Below, piece by piece: positions 26,530-35,421 of a stretch of 64,000 bases of DNA (positions are counted from its first letter, which is position 1; each line of letters begins with the position of its first letter). Under the pieces are notes generated by a model. It was not told the origin of the DNA. It worked only from the letters and a program-made list of their open reading frames with translations, and ran no database searches. The DNA is taken from assembly GCA_026393835.1 (NCBI GenBank), contig JAPKZK010000052.1:1-64000 (forward strand). Direction: 5' to 3'. The translations under genes were made by a program, and so were the position numbers. The stretch is from Candidatus Aminicenantota bacterium. Lineage in GTDB: Bacteria > Acidobacteriota > Aminicenantia > UBA2199.

Positions 26530-29500
26530 TTGAGCAAGCAGTTGACGGAACAGTTTAGATATGGCCTTGAGCAACTTGATATGCTTGATACCGAATCGCA
26601 CGAATTTCAAGAATCCTCTGGATTGGTCTTTACCGATTCTCTTTCACTTTCATGCAATAACTACGAACGTCTAGCCCTGGAAAAAGCCCGCAAATACAAA
26701 GCCGACGCCATCTATTTCAGGAGATTTGAAAACCGCATGACTTCGATTCCCCAGGTTTACATTTATGATTTTACCTCCGTAGTTAAAGATGTCAATGACG
26801 AGGACATCGGGGAATTGCACAGGAAGCTGTGGAATTCCGGGCAGACGCCGATGTTTTTCATCTTTACCCGAACCGAAATCAAAATCTTCAACTGTTTAAA
26901 GAGTCCCGACTTCGACCCGGAGACTGAAAAAATAACCGCCACTCCCATGGAGACCATCAACCTGGCCGCTGACATTGAAGACCAATTGGAAAAAGAGAAA
27001 CTAAATGAGTTTTCCGCCGGGAAATTCGATAACGGCTCTTTCTGGGATACTTCCAAATATAGAGAGGAATTCCAACTAAAAGACAGCTCTTATGAAAAAC
27101 TTCTCGAATACTTGAAAGAGGTACGGGATCATATTATCAAAGAGAAAAAATTTCCAAAACCGATTATAGATAAGCTCCTGGTAATGTCCATCCTGCTCAA
27201 ATACCTGGAAGATAGGACCGATCCGGAAGGCAATAAAGTCTTTCCCGTAGATTTTTTTCACCGGTTTTCAGCGGGCGCCCGGAATTTTACCGATATCTTA
27301 AAAGAGAAGGGCGCTTGCCTGCGTTTATTCGATTATCTCAGCAAACATTTTAATGGCGAAATCTTCCAGTGGGAAGACGAAAAAGAGAGGGCGCTGCTGG
27401 CGCAAACCGACCTGAGGCCGTTGGCGCTTTTTTCCGAAGCAAGAAGCGAAACCGGCGGGCAAAGAACATTATGGCCCCTCTACTCTTTTAACGACCTGCC
27501 CATAGAGTTGATAAGCAATATTTATGAAGAATTCCTGGGCAAGGGAAATAAAAAAGGGGTAGTTTATACACCCCCGTACCTTGTTCATTTCCTGATCGAC
27601 GAGTCCATGCCCCTGGAATCACCGCGGGAGAATTTCAAAGTTCTCGACCCGGCGTGCGGTTCCGGTGTTTTCCTGGTAGCCGCATATCAACGGATTATCG
27701 ACTGGTGGCGCATTCGTAACGATTGGAAAAAACCGGAACTGGCGACGTTGAAAAAATTGCTCAAAGAAAATATCTACGGCGTCGATATAGAGCCTGGAGC
27801 CGTACGATTAACTATTTTCAGTCTTAGTCTTGTTTTGCTGGATGAACTCTCCCCCAAAGAAATCTGGGAAAACCTTAAATTCGATAACCTGGAACAATCC
27901 GGGAATCTCTTTGAAAAAGACTTTTTCCATTTGCTACGTCACGGGAAGATGGAGTCCCAATTTGACCTGGTTATCGGCAACCCGCCGTTTAAGTCGAGTT
28001 TCGATACCGGGGATGCAAAATATATCGAAATACTACAACAAAAGCAGAGGCCCCCGGTTCCCGATAACCAGCTAGCCCTCTTGTTCCTGGAGCAATCCAC
28101 GTTCATGTGCAAAGAAGGCGGCCTGCTGTGCTTGATCGTACCCACCGGTCCTTTTCTTTACAATGTCGGTTCCCTCGATTTCAGAACGTATTTCTTACAA
28201 CTGTGTAATGTCATCCAGATATTGGATTTTACGCCTTTGAGCAATATCCTTTTTTGCAGCGCCAACGTGGCTGCGGCGGCAGTATTTGCCAGAAAGGAAG
28301 AACCCAATCTTAAAACTATTCTTCATGCCACCTTTCGCAGAACCAAAGTGTCAAAGGAAAAAATCTACTTCCAGTTGGATCATTATGATTTCCATCGGGT
28401 TGCTTATAAATACGCACTTAACAGCCCGCTTATCTGGAAAGCCAACCTTTTGGGGGGCGGCAGGCTTCATGGTTTGATCTCACGACTTTCCGAATTTAGG
28501 ACATTGGGACGCTATCTGGAAGAAAAGATAAAAAATAATGGTTGGGTCGTTGCCGAGGGGTTCATTATTGGAAACAAAAATGAAATCGCACGCCTGCAGA
28601 CCCTTGCTGATAGAGTGGAGCAACTCACTAATGAAGAGATAGAAGAATTAAGCGGCCTCCAAAAAAAATACAAAAAAGCCGACCATCTTACCGGCGCTAA
28701 GACTCTTCCTACTGAAGCCCTCGCCGTAAATGGCATCGACAAATCAAAAATTTGTACTTTAAAAGAGAAATATTTCCTCCGTCCCAGGGTGGAAAACAAA
28801 GATATTTTTAAGGGACCACATGTGTTAATCAAAGAAGTTGCCGGGGCAGACTCCATTCCCGTTGCTCTTGTTGAAGAAGACCTTTGCTTCATGCATCAGG
28901 TTATCGGAGTTCATTCCCCAAAAGAAGATATTGAAGAGCTAAAGCAAATTGAGAATAGAATTCAGGGTAATAGGGCTTACCTTTTTCATCCCGCGGTTTT
29001 TAGTGGCCGTTATATGATCGGGAGAGCGACATCGATCCTTAAAAAGGATATCGATAATTTGCCATATCCCGAAGACAAAAATGACTTTGATTTTTCCGAA
29101 GTTGAAAATATCCTGATGGATGATGTGCTGGATTATATGCTGGAGTTTCGCAGAAAAGGCGAAAACTCCTCGGCCATGGCGCCGGTAACCCGGGCTCAAT
29201 TACTCCGGTTCGGGGAAACCTATTGCAAAATGCTAAACGCTGTGTATGAAAAATTTAAACCCCATGAACCGGTGGAGGCGGACAATTTCATCTATTTTCC
29301 TGTATATTATGGGGAAAAGCCCGAATTGGAAACCACTGATCCTGCTCAGTTCGAGAAGAGTCTCAATCAACTGGTACATAAAACGCTGGGACGAAATTTG
29401 AAAATAGCGCGGGTGCTGCGATTATATGATAAAAACGTTATCTACTTGATCAAACCGAAACAAGCCAGGTACTGGCTGCGTTCCGCGGCGGTGCGCGACG

Positions 29501-29541
29501 CCGATGAAACCTATGAAGACCTGATTAAACAAGGGTATTAA
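26530..29541 (+). CDS. N6-adenine DNA methyltransferase of a type IIG-like restriction system
   Basis: The 1003-residue protein holds a gamma-class adenine methyltransferase core: VLDPACGSGVFLVAA (SAM-binding motif I, about residue 375) and VIGNPPFK (catalytic NPPF, about 485). The N-terminal 300 residues include a KADAIYFRRFE..PQVYIYDF block that may be a nuclease-like or recognition-associated domain. The C-terminal half (about 640-1003) resembles target-recognition regions of Eco57I/BREX-PglX-like proteins. It starts with TTG, with GGAG 6 nt upstream. The next gene begins 3 bp after the stop and encodes a likely nuclease, so together they look like a restriction-modification or related defence pair. 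Confidence 0.85.
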   Translation: MSKQLTEQFRYGLEQLDMLDTESHEFQESSGLVFTDSLSLSCNNYERLALEKARKYKADAIYFRRFENRMTSIPQVYIYDFTSVVKDVNDEDIGELHRKLWNSGQTPMFFIFTRTEIKIFNCLKSPDFDPETEKITATPMETINLAADIEDQLEKEKLNEFSAGKFDNGSFWDTSKYREEFQLKDSSYEKLLEYLKEVRDHIIKEKKFPKPIIDKLLVMSILLKYLEDRTDPEGNKVFPVDFFHRFSAGARNFTDILKEKGACLRLFDYLSKHFNGEIFQWEDEKERALLAQTDLRPLALFSEARSETGGQRTLWPLYSFNDLPIELISNIYEEFLGKGNKKGVVYTPPYLVHFLIDESMPLESPRENFKVLDPACGSGVFLVAAYQRIIDWWRIRNDWKKPELATLKKLLKENIYGVDIEPGAVRLTIFSLSLVLLDELSPKEIWENLKFDNLEQSGNLFEKDFFHLLRHGKMESQFDLVIGNPPFKSSFDTGDAKYIEILQQKQRPPVPDNQLALLFLEQSTFMCKEGGLLCLIVPTGPFLYNVGSLDFRTYFLQLCNVIQILDFTPLSNILFCSANVAAAAVFARKEEPNLKTILHATFRRTKVSKEKIYFQLDHYDFHRVAYKYALNSPLIWKANLLGGGRLHGLISRLSEFRTLGRYLEEKIKNNGWVVAEGFIIGNKNEIARLQTLADRVEQLTNEEIEELSGLQKKYKKADHLTGAKTLPTEALAVNGIDKSKICTLKEKYFLRPRVENKDIFKGPHVLIKEVAGADSIPVALVEEDLCFMHQVIGVHSPKEDIEELKQIENRIQGNRAYLFHPAVFSGRYMIGRATSILKKDIDNLPYPEDKNDFDFSEVENILMDDVLDYMLEFRRKGENSSAMAPVTRAQLLRFGETYCKMLNAVYEKFKPHEPVEADNFIYFPVYYGEKPELETTDPAQFEKSLNQLVHKTLGRNLKIARVLRLYDKNVIYLIKPKQARYWLRSAAVRDADETYEDLIKQGY

Positions 29542-29544
29542 TAG

Positions 29545-30264
29545 ATGCTGGCAGACATACCCACAATAACTCCAATGCCAATGGTAGGACCGGAAGCGAA
29601 TTCCGCGATAATGGATGTTGTAACTTTCGTGGAAAAACATCTTGCCCAATTTTCCAAACAATATACCGGTTCCAACATTAAAAATGAGAATGGCCTGAAC
29701 CAGGAACTATGTAAATTACTCAATGCTTATGCAAGAATAGAGTGCTGCTTTTTTATATTTGATAAAGAATCCATGGAAGATGTCGAAAAAAGCAACAGTC
29801 CCAGGGTGGATTTTGGCGTAAGGGTATTACCCATTAATTCAGAGTTCTATAACACGCAGGAATCCTTTTTTGCCATGGAAGCCAAACGATTGGGGCAAAC
29901 GAAGAAAACCAGGGAGAAGGAGTACTTGATCGGACGGGAAGAAGATGGAAAGTATAAACATTGCGGCGGTGTGGAACGATTTAAAATGGCGATCCACGGG
30001 AAAAACCTTCAGTTTGGGGCTATGATCGGTTATGTACAGGCAAACGATTTCCATTACTGGCAAAGAACCATCGATGGATGGATCGATGAGCTGGTTGTAG
30101 GGAAAATCTCTTCATGTTCGCGCTGGTCGGAAAAGGATAAATTACAATTATTGAACCAAACAGCCAGTACCGCAAAATATCGTTCCGAAAACTCCAGGCA
30201 AAATGGCAGTATTATTTTATTTCATCTCTGGGTTAACCTCTATCCGGATCATTTAAAATATTGA
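29545..30264 (+). CDS. Candidate PD-(D/E)XK nuclease partner of the methylase
   Basis: The 239-residue protein is not one I recognise by name. It contains PRVDFGVRV and, about 35 residues later, SFFAMEAKRLG, which together fit the D..ExK core of the restriction-endonuclease fold (Asp near 92, Glu-Ala-Lys near 112). It begins 3 bp after the methylase stop and so is very probably translated from the same mRNA. A restriction role is the simplest reading; other roles in the same defence unit are possible. No membrane segment is seen. Confidence 0.7.
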   Translation: MLADIPTITPMPMVGPEANSAIMDVVTFVEKHLAQFSKQYTGSNIKNENGLNQELCKLLNAYARIECCFFIFDKESMEDVEKSNSPRVDFGVRVLPINSEFYNTQESFFAMEAKRLGQTKKTREKEYLIGREEDGKYKHCGGVERFKMAIHGKNLQFGAMIGYVQANDFHYWQRTIDGWIDELVVGKISSCSRWSEKDKLQLLNQTASTAKYRSENSRQNGSIILFHLWVNLYPDHLKY

Positions 30265-30580
30265 CCGATGAATGTTCAGTACGGTAACGATATCATCGAT
30301 AAGTAACCTTTTTACGAGGCATCCTACTACCAGGTCTTCCAGTCGAGTCATGTTTAAGTCCTTTACTCCAAATTCATGTATCACGAATGGATAAAGTGGA
30401 CCCCTTTGTCAAGACAGAAAATTAAGAAAGAGACACACAAGTTTTTTCTTCTGCCGAACTGCCACGGGTCATTGCTTTTTCCTCCTCTTTGTGTTAAAAA
30501 TAAACTTACTACCGGAACATTCCCATGAAGTGCGAAACCTTTTTAACGTGTACGGCCCCGCCGGGGCAAGGAGACTATTC
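30265..30580. other. Intergenic region, possible gene remnant
   Basis: No complete gene is seen. On the - strand a 32-codon frame (from an ATG at about 30350) follows a TTTGGAGTAAAGGA ribosome-binding stretch and ends near 30255, which may be the leftover 5' end of a deleted gene. The words tggacccctttgtcaagaca (30389-30408) look like an insertion-sequence end, but no partner copy is visible. A longer frame into the next gene starts with GTG at 30491, but it lacks a ribosome-binding site. Confidence 0.3.
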
Positions 30581-31786
30581 ATGAAAGAGTATCGAATCGA
30601 TCAACAATCAATCCTGGACCTTGTCCGAGGCAAGGTAAGCGAAGTCATCAACGAGCCCGAGTACAACTGGAACGACCGGTTCAAAAGTTTCCGGGCCGAT
30701 GACGACGGGCCGCCCACAGTGCGTGTGGGCATTGTAAACTGCTCATTGGATGCCGACATATGGGAAGGATTGCGCACCCCGGCCCATGTGGGCATGCACC
30801 CCCTGGGGCCGGAAGACATCTGGCGTCACTATGCGTGTATGACGGTCAAAACCACAAGGGACGACGGTTCATCCAACCCCCTGGCCATGCCGGAAACCTT
30901 CACGGACGCCAAAAAACAATACCGCCGTTTTGTCATACTAATCGGGATGCTGGCGGTCAATCCCCAGGTATACCGGACCTACGGCGAGAAAATCGCGCGC
31001 GGAGACCAGGACCCTTTCGATTACTACAGCCGGTCAAGCGCGGACGTTAATGCAATTATAAACAAAGCCATGGGTAAAGCGGCCCTGGCATTGATGACTC
31101 CCGGTCGCGTGGTGGTCCCCATGACGGAGAAGGTCACGGGCGCCATCATCGAACGGACCCGGCCCGAGTACTTAACCGGGCGTTATCACGGTCCCTGTAA
31201 CGATCATTGGCCCGGCAACAGCATCGCCGTTATGGCGGGGCTTTTGCGTTTCGGTGTGAACCGGATACCGTTCCGCGATGAAGTAGGGGCCAATGGAGAA
31301 ACCTTTCGCCTTTTCGGAAGGTACCGCAGCATCGTACTCTTCGATAAAGAGCCCCCGGTTGCGGATAATACCGGCGGCATCGTTCCCGTGGATTCCCATC
31401 GTTTGATGCGGCTAATGCGCATCAATGATTATACGGATGTGGACCCAAGTATCGTTTCCCAGCGTTACTGTACCTATAACACGGTGGATACCGGCGGCCG
31501 CAGTATTTGCGGGAAGTGTCTCGACGCATGCCCTTCGGGTGCGCTTCGGAACTCGTCGGCGTCGTCAGGCGGCGCTCTGGATAAACACCTGGCGGAGCAG
31601 AAACACCGCTTCTGGGGAGACGCACTCGATTTTGACCATGCCAACTGCGTCAGGGAGCGCGGACAAAAGGGGCAGTTGTACGACGACTATGTGTGCGCCC
31701 GGTGTGAAGCGATATGCGCCTCACAGGGCATTCGCAAACCGGCTTCGGTAATCCGGGAAATTAATAGTATAGTGGCGCAGCCGTAA
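30581..31786 (+). CDS. 4Fe-4S protein with reductive-dehalogenase/QueG-like C-terminus
   Basis: The ATG at 30581 with AAGGAG 8 nt upstream gives 401 residues. The C-terminal part has two ferredoxin-type clusters: CGKCLDACPSGAL, and a C..CARCEAICASQG pattern typical of epoxyqueuosine reductase (QueG) and reductive dehalogenases. The N-terminal 270 residues probably form the nitroreductase-like, corrinoid-binding fold of that superfamily, but I see no diagnostic residues. It lacks a Tat signal, so it is likely cytoplasmic. A tRNA-modifying QueG role is doubtful because its N-terminal sequence does not look like QueG; a redox enzyme of unknown substrate is the safer call. Confidence 0.65.
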   Translation: MKEYRIDQQSILDLVRGKVSEVINEPEYNWNDRFKSFRADDDGPPTVRVGIVNCSLDADIWEGLRTPAHVGMHPLGPEDIWRHYACMTVKTTRDDGSSNPLAMPETFTDAKKQYRRFVILIGMLAVNPQVYRTYGEKIARGDQDPFDYYSRSSADVNAIINKAMGKAALALMTPGRVVVPMTEKVTGAIIERTRPEYLTGRYHGPCNDHWPGNSIAVMAGLLRFGVNRIPFRDEVGANGETFRLFGRYRSIVLFDKEPPVADNTGGIVPVDSHRLMRLMRINDYTDVDPSIVSQRYCTYNTVDTGGRSICGKCLDACPSGALRNSSASSGGALDKHLAEQKHRFWGDALDFDHANCVRERGQKGQLYDDYVCARCEAICASQGIRKPASVIREINSIVAQP

Positions 31787-31860
31787 AACTAATTTTTCCC
31801 TATTTTCCGCATTTTCGCGGCTAATATAAGCAGTTGGCGGAATTAAGAGCAGATGAAAGG

Positions 31861-31888
31861 TTGAAAAAGTTTTTAAAATGAGTATAAT
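31861..31888 (+). promoter_or_regulatory. Promoter of the homing-repeat protein gene
   Basis: TTGAAA (31861-31866), 16-bp spacer, TATAAT (31883-31888), 57 bp before the ATG; TTGGAGTAAAGG follows as ribosome-binding site. Confidence 0.65.
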
Positions 31889-31945
31889 CTTGCTGTAGCA
31901 AAAAACAAAACAAATTTTAGAGGTAATACACATTTGGAGTAAAGG

Positions 31946-33019
31946 ATGTATACCAAAGAAGAAATATTAGCGGAAATCAAACGGGTCGCCGAGAAACTGG
32001 GGGTAAAAGTATTAAAAAGAGAAGACTTTGAAAAAAATACCACCATACCCAACGATACCATCTCATTCTACCTGGGCTCATGGGATCGGGCGCTGAAAGA
32101 AGCCGGCCTGGGGCCGGAAACACCGGCGGAAATCAAAGGCAAACGGGAACCCCAAAATGAAGATGAATTACTTGTAGACCTGGTTCGCCTTTTCGAAGAA
32201 ACCGGGGAGACGCCCACCGCGGCGCTGGTGAACTCCAGGGGCAGGTACCATTACCGCCACTACGGCGCCCGCTGGAAAAGTTTGGGCGAAGCCCTTAAGC
32301 TGGCCGTTAAAAAATTCCCACCCAAATCCCGGACCTTTTCAACTCTGTCGCCGTCGCCGCCGCCGCCGTCCCCGCCTTCAGGGTCAGACAGCGGCGACTT
32401 TAATAAAAAACTTTTTTCAGGTCTTTCTGATTTCAGCGAATTGGGAATTTATCAAGCCGATTTTGAAGAAATTGGCAGTGAAACGGGAGAAATGGAGAAA
32501 AACCCATCTATCCGGGAAATCGCCGTCGCCTCAGAGGGAGAGCGAGAGGTAGAAGCCGCGGAAGAATTGTTCCGTGACGACGGGGTCGCTGATAAAATGA
32601 CGGGGACCCCAAAAATAAAACAGGTCCCGCAAACCATTAAACCCAAAATAGCCAAAAAAAAACCGAAACTTGTCGGGGGCCCCATTAATTTCCGGGGCTT
32701 AAAATTCGCGCCGGTCAATGCCAAAGGGGTCGCGTACCTGTTCGGGATGATCGGCGCGGAAATGGGGTTTGTTCTTGAAACTTTTAGAACCGCGCCCCCC
32801 GATGTCGAAGGCAAAAGGTGCATCGATACGGCCAATGACCTCTGGAAAAAAGTAAAAATCGATTTCGTGTACAAAAGCTCGGATTTCAATTCCCCGGGTC
32901 ACAACGAAATGGAAACAGATATCATTACCTGTTGGGTACATGATTGGGAAGACTGCCCGGTGGAAGTCCTTGAATTACGTTCCGCCATCCAGTTATTGGA
33001 CGGCGCCGGCCCGTTTTAA
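31946..33019 (+). CDS. Homing-endonuclease-associated-repeat protein with nuclease-like C-terminus
   Basis: Two copies of the homing-endonuclease-associated repeat, a small DNA-binding helical module, lie at about residues 3-55 (EEILAEIKRVAEKLG..SWDRALKEAG) and 72-120 (ELLVDLVRLFEETG..RWKSLGEALK). A Pro/Ser linker and a low-complexity basic stretch follow. The last 120 residues carry FRGLKFAPVNAKGV, then VYKSSDF..TDIITCWVHDW..VEVLELRSAI. I recall this arrangement from a widespread archaeal and bacterial group whose last block resembles a restriction-endonuclease-like fold. It probably binds and perhaps cuts DNA; its target is unknown. The histidine kinase gene starts 22 bp downstream. Confidence 0.72.
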   Translation: MYTKEEILAEIKRVAEKLGVKVLKREDFEKNTTIPNDTISFYLGSWDRALKEAGLGPETPAEIKGKREPQNEDELLVDLVRLFEETGETPTAALVNSRGRYHYRHYGARWKSLGEALKLAVKKFPPKSRTFSTLSPSPPPPSPPSGSDSGDFNKKLFSGLSDFSELGIYQADFEEIGSETGEMEKNPSIREIAVASEGEREVEAAEELFRDDGVADKMTGTPKIKQVPQTIKPKIAKKKPKLVGGPINFRGLKFAPVNAKGVAYLFGMIGAEMGFVLETFRTAPPDVEGKRCIDTANDLWKKVKIDFVYKSSDFNSPGHNEMETDIITCWVHDWEDCPVEVLELRSAIQLLDGAGPF

Positions 33020-33041
33020 GCGAAGGAAATTACGGTATGCC

Positions 33042-34484
33042 ATGATCGTAAGACAGATATTGGAATTATTTAGAAGGGGCGGCGATTACAAACCGCTGCC
33101 CACTTTCCAGGCAGAGTTGAACCGGCAATGCAAAATAATCGCGGCGCCGGCATTCCTGGTCGGACTATTCTCGTGGCTGCCCTATATCGAACTGGATATA
33201 AACCTCTATCCCCAACTCCCGCTGCTGCCCTATTTAAGGGTTGGGCTCACCATTGTCGGGGCCCTGTGCCTGATACTGTTCCTGACGCCATTTTCCCGGA
33301 AAAAAAGCTATTACTTACTGTTATTCTTCGTCATTTACCTGGAGTCGGCAACGGCCCTGATCCTGGGACTTGTGACCGCGGACCCCGCTTATATGGGCGG
33401 TTTTTCGTTTCTTATCCTTATTCTTCCCATCTTACCTTTTCAAAAGAAACATACGCTGACGATATTAGGGGCATCGCTAATAATATTTCTTGCCGTCGGC
33501 GCCCCTTTACATATGAATTTCAAATCATGGTATCAATTATACGGCGGGTACAACTTGATAGCCGCCTTAGCGGTTTCCCTGTTGGCGGTATTTCTCCTCG
33601 ATAACATCAGGAAACAATGTTATGAGAATCACTGCGCCGTTCACAAGGTCAACGAGGAGTTGCAGGAAACTTTCCAGGAACTGCGCAATATCAATGAAGA
33701 GTTGGGAAGGACATCGCTGGAGCTGTCCGGGAAAAACGAGGAATTACGAGATGCCAATGAAATTAAAAGCGAACTCCTTGGTATTGCCGCCCATGATCTT
33801 AGAAATCCCTTACAGGTTATTATCGGCAATACAGGCCTTTTGCAAGAAAAAATGAAAGATGACCCCACAACCTTTCAAAAATTGAATATGATCAATAAAT
33901 CCTCCGACAAAATACTTAAACTGATTACGAATCTACTGGAAACTTCATCCATCGATAATGGAAAATTAAAAATGAAGGCGATTCCCCTGGATGTGGGACA
34001 ATTGGCGGAAATAGTTGTCAAAGATATGCGACACGTGGCGGAAAAGAAGGGACAAACAATACTCCTTACGTTTCAAAAAGGGTGTGTCGTCGCCGGCGAT
34101 AAAATGATGCTGCAACAGGTGATGGAAAATTTAATCAGCAACGCCATAAAGTTTTCACCCTTTGAGAAAACGATATGGGTAACGGTTGAATATGATGAGC
34201 GAAGTCGGGATAATTCCGCTGCCCGGGGGGGATCTATTATTACATTTAGCGTTCGGGATGTAGGCCCGGGTTTAACCATTGAAGATAGAAGCAAATTATA
34301 CGGCAAATTCCAGAGGCTCAGCGCCAGACCTACCGGCGGCGAAACTTCCACGGGCCTTGGGCTTTCTATTATTAAGGGGCTGGTGCTGCTTCATGGGGGA
34401 GCAATTCGCGTGGAAAGCGAACCGGGAAAAGGAAGTGTTTTCAGCGTCGATCTCCCTGTTTCCCGGGAGGAGGCGACTGTATAA
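33042..34484 (+). CDS. Membrane-bound sensor histidine kinase
   Basis: The 480-residue protein starts at the ATG at 33042; the longer frame overlaps the upstream gene. About six membrane helices (residues 30-190) form the sensor. They are followed by a Glu-rich coiled coil of repeated ELQETFQELRN-like units, the HisKA phosphoacceptor (AAHDLRNPL) and the HATPase domain with its N box (NLISNAIKFS), G1 (VRDVGPGL) and G2 (TGLGLSI). No response regulator is adjacent. The small helical protein gene downstream overlaps its stop (TAATG), so that protein is a likely partner. Confidence 0.92.
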   Translation: MIVRQILELFRRGGDYKPLPTFQAELNRQCKIIAAPAFLVGLFSWLPYIELDINLYPQLPLLPYLRVGLTIVGALCLILFLTPFSRKKSYYLLLFFVIYLESATALILGLVTADPAYMGGFSFLILILPILPFQKKHTLTILGASLIIFLAVGAPLHMNFKSWYQLYGGYNLIAALAVSLLAVFLLDNIRKQCYENHCAVHKVNEELQETFQELRNINEELGRTSLELSGKNEELRDANEIKSELLGIAAHDLRNPLQVIIGNTGLLQEKMKDDPTTFQKLNMINKSSDKILKLITNLLETSSIDNGKLKMKAIPLDVGQLAEIVVKDMRHVAEKKGQTILLTFQKGCVVAGDKMMLQQVMENLISNAIKFSPFEKTIWVTVEYDERSRDNSAARGGSIITFSVRDVGPGLTIEDRSKLYGKFQRLSARPTGGETSTGLGLSIIKGLVLLHGGAIRVESEPGKGSVFSVDLPVSREEATV

Positions 34485-34921
34485 TGGCTAAATTGGCTAA
34501 ACCGGCGCCACCCCGGGGGGAAACGGCGGCGTCCGGCGGCGGGGATGAAGGGGCTTTGAGACGTTCCCTGGCGGTTATCGGCGCGGTGGAGAAGCTTAAG
34601 AACCAGGGCGCCCCTATTACCGAAAAAGCCGAGATGGATTATGTCCAGGCGCTTCGGTTCGTGGAAAGAGCAAGTAAAGCGGCCGGTAGAGACCTGCTGG
34701 TCCAGTACCGGGGGCGTCCGGGCGCCGGTGCAGGGAGACGAAAAAATAGCCCGGTCAAACGCAACCCCAAAGACAATCCCCGGGAATTTGAAAAGGCTTT
34801 TAAAGACTCTACGAAAATCGTGCAGCAGGTGGAAACGCTGCAGAAACAAGGAAAACCGGTACCCGTAAAATTAATGGAAACCTATACCCTATGTAAAAAG
34901 TTTTTAGAAAAGTATAAGTAA
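34484..34921 (+). CDS. Small helical protein with an internal duplication
   Basis: This 145-residue basic protein has no family I recognise. A 31-residue helical unit occurs twice: VEKLKNQGAPITEKAEMDYV near residue 35, and VETLQKQGKPVPVKLMETY near 112. A Gly/Arg-rich linker (RGRPGAGAGRRK) separates them. Its ATG overlaps the kinase stop codon, which argues for coupled translation and a functional link to the kinase. Its last 40 bp overlap the 3' end of the convergent HTH gene. Confidence 0.72.
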   Translation: MAKLAKPAPPRGETAASGGGDEGALRRSLAVIGAVEKLKNQGAPITEKAEMDYVQALRFVERASKAAGRDLLVQYRGRPGAGAGRRKNSPVKRNPKDNPREFEKAFKDSTKIVQQVETLQKQGKPVPVKLMETYTLCKKFLEKYK

Positions 34922-35331
34922 ACGTTGGGGAAAAGAGGGGGGCAGACCGGTAAAAGAATTAATATCGATTCCATATAAACTTGCCTGGTAGGTGAAGGTT
35001 GAGATTTGGAATGATGAATGATGACTGATGAATGATGAATGATGAAAAAACAGGTCGCCCTAAAATTATTCAAAATGAGAATTGCTGAATCTTTCTCCTT
35101 GAAAAACATCGGCCCTTTGTCCAGGATCAACCAGTCCAACGAAACCCCCAGGTTATTCCCCAACCTGGCTAAAACGGTAAAATGAGGAAAAGACCTGCCG
35201 TTCTCGTATTTGTAATAGTTGGTTCGATAGGTTCCGATTCGTTTCGTCATATCAACGGGTGAAATCCCCAGGGTCTCGCGTATTTTTTTTAGCCGAAGGG
35301 CAATTTCCTGCATAATTGTTTTTCTATTCAT
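34882..35331 (-). CDS. XRE-family HTH protein with repeat-derived C-terminal tail
   Basis: Residues 1-75 form a Cro/CI-type helix-turn-helix domain (IALRLKKIRETLGISPVDM, TNYYKYENGRSFPHFTVLA). The start at 35331 has GAGG upstream. The rest of the 149 residues look unnatural: the segment CFFIIHHSSVIIHHS is the translation of the dispersed gatgaatgatga repeat (35010-35050), and the last 50 residues match nothing I know. The original gene probably ended near residue 80 and was extended by repeat sequence. A DNA-binding regulator is likely; its target is unknown. Confidence 0.75.
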   Translation of the reverse strand: MNRKTIMQEIALRLKKIRETLGISPVDMTKRIGTYRTNYYKYENGRSFPHFTVLARLGNNLGVSLDWLILDKGPMFFKEKDSAILILNNFRATCFFIIHHSSVIIHHSKSQPSPTRQVYMESILILLPVCPPLFPNVYLYFSKNFLHRV

Positions 35332-35421
35332 GGTTTCAACCTCTTCAATCTTTAGAAAATGTAATCTTACCAAAAACTTTCTTAAAAAGAAAGAGGGTGA
35401 ATAGTGAAAAATATACTGTTC

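Noticed and set aside
31787..31945. tRNA or small RNA gene before the homing-repeat gene
   Set aside because: No cloverleaf or strong stem is visible; the stretch is explained by a promoter and ribosome-binding site.
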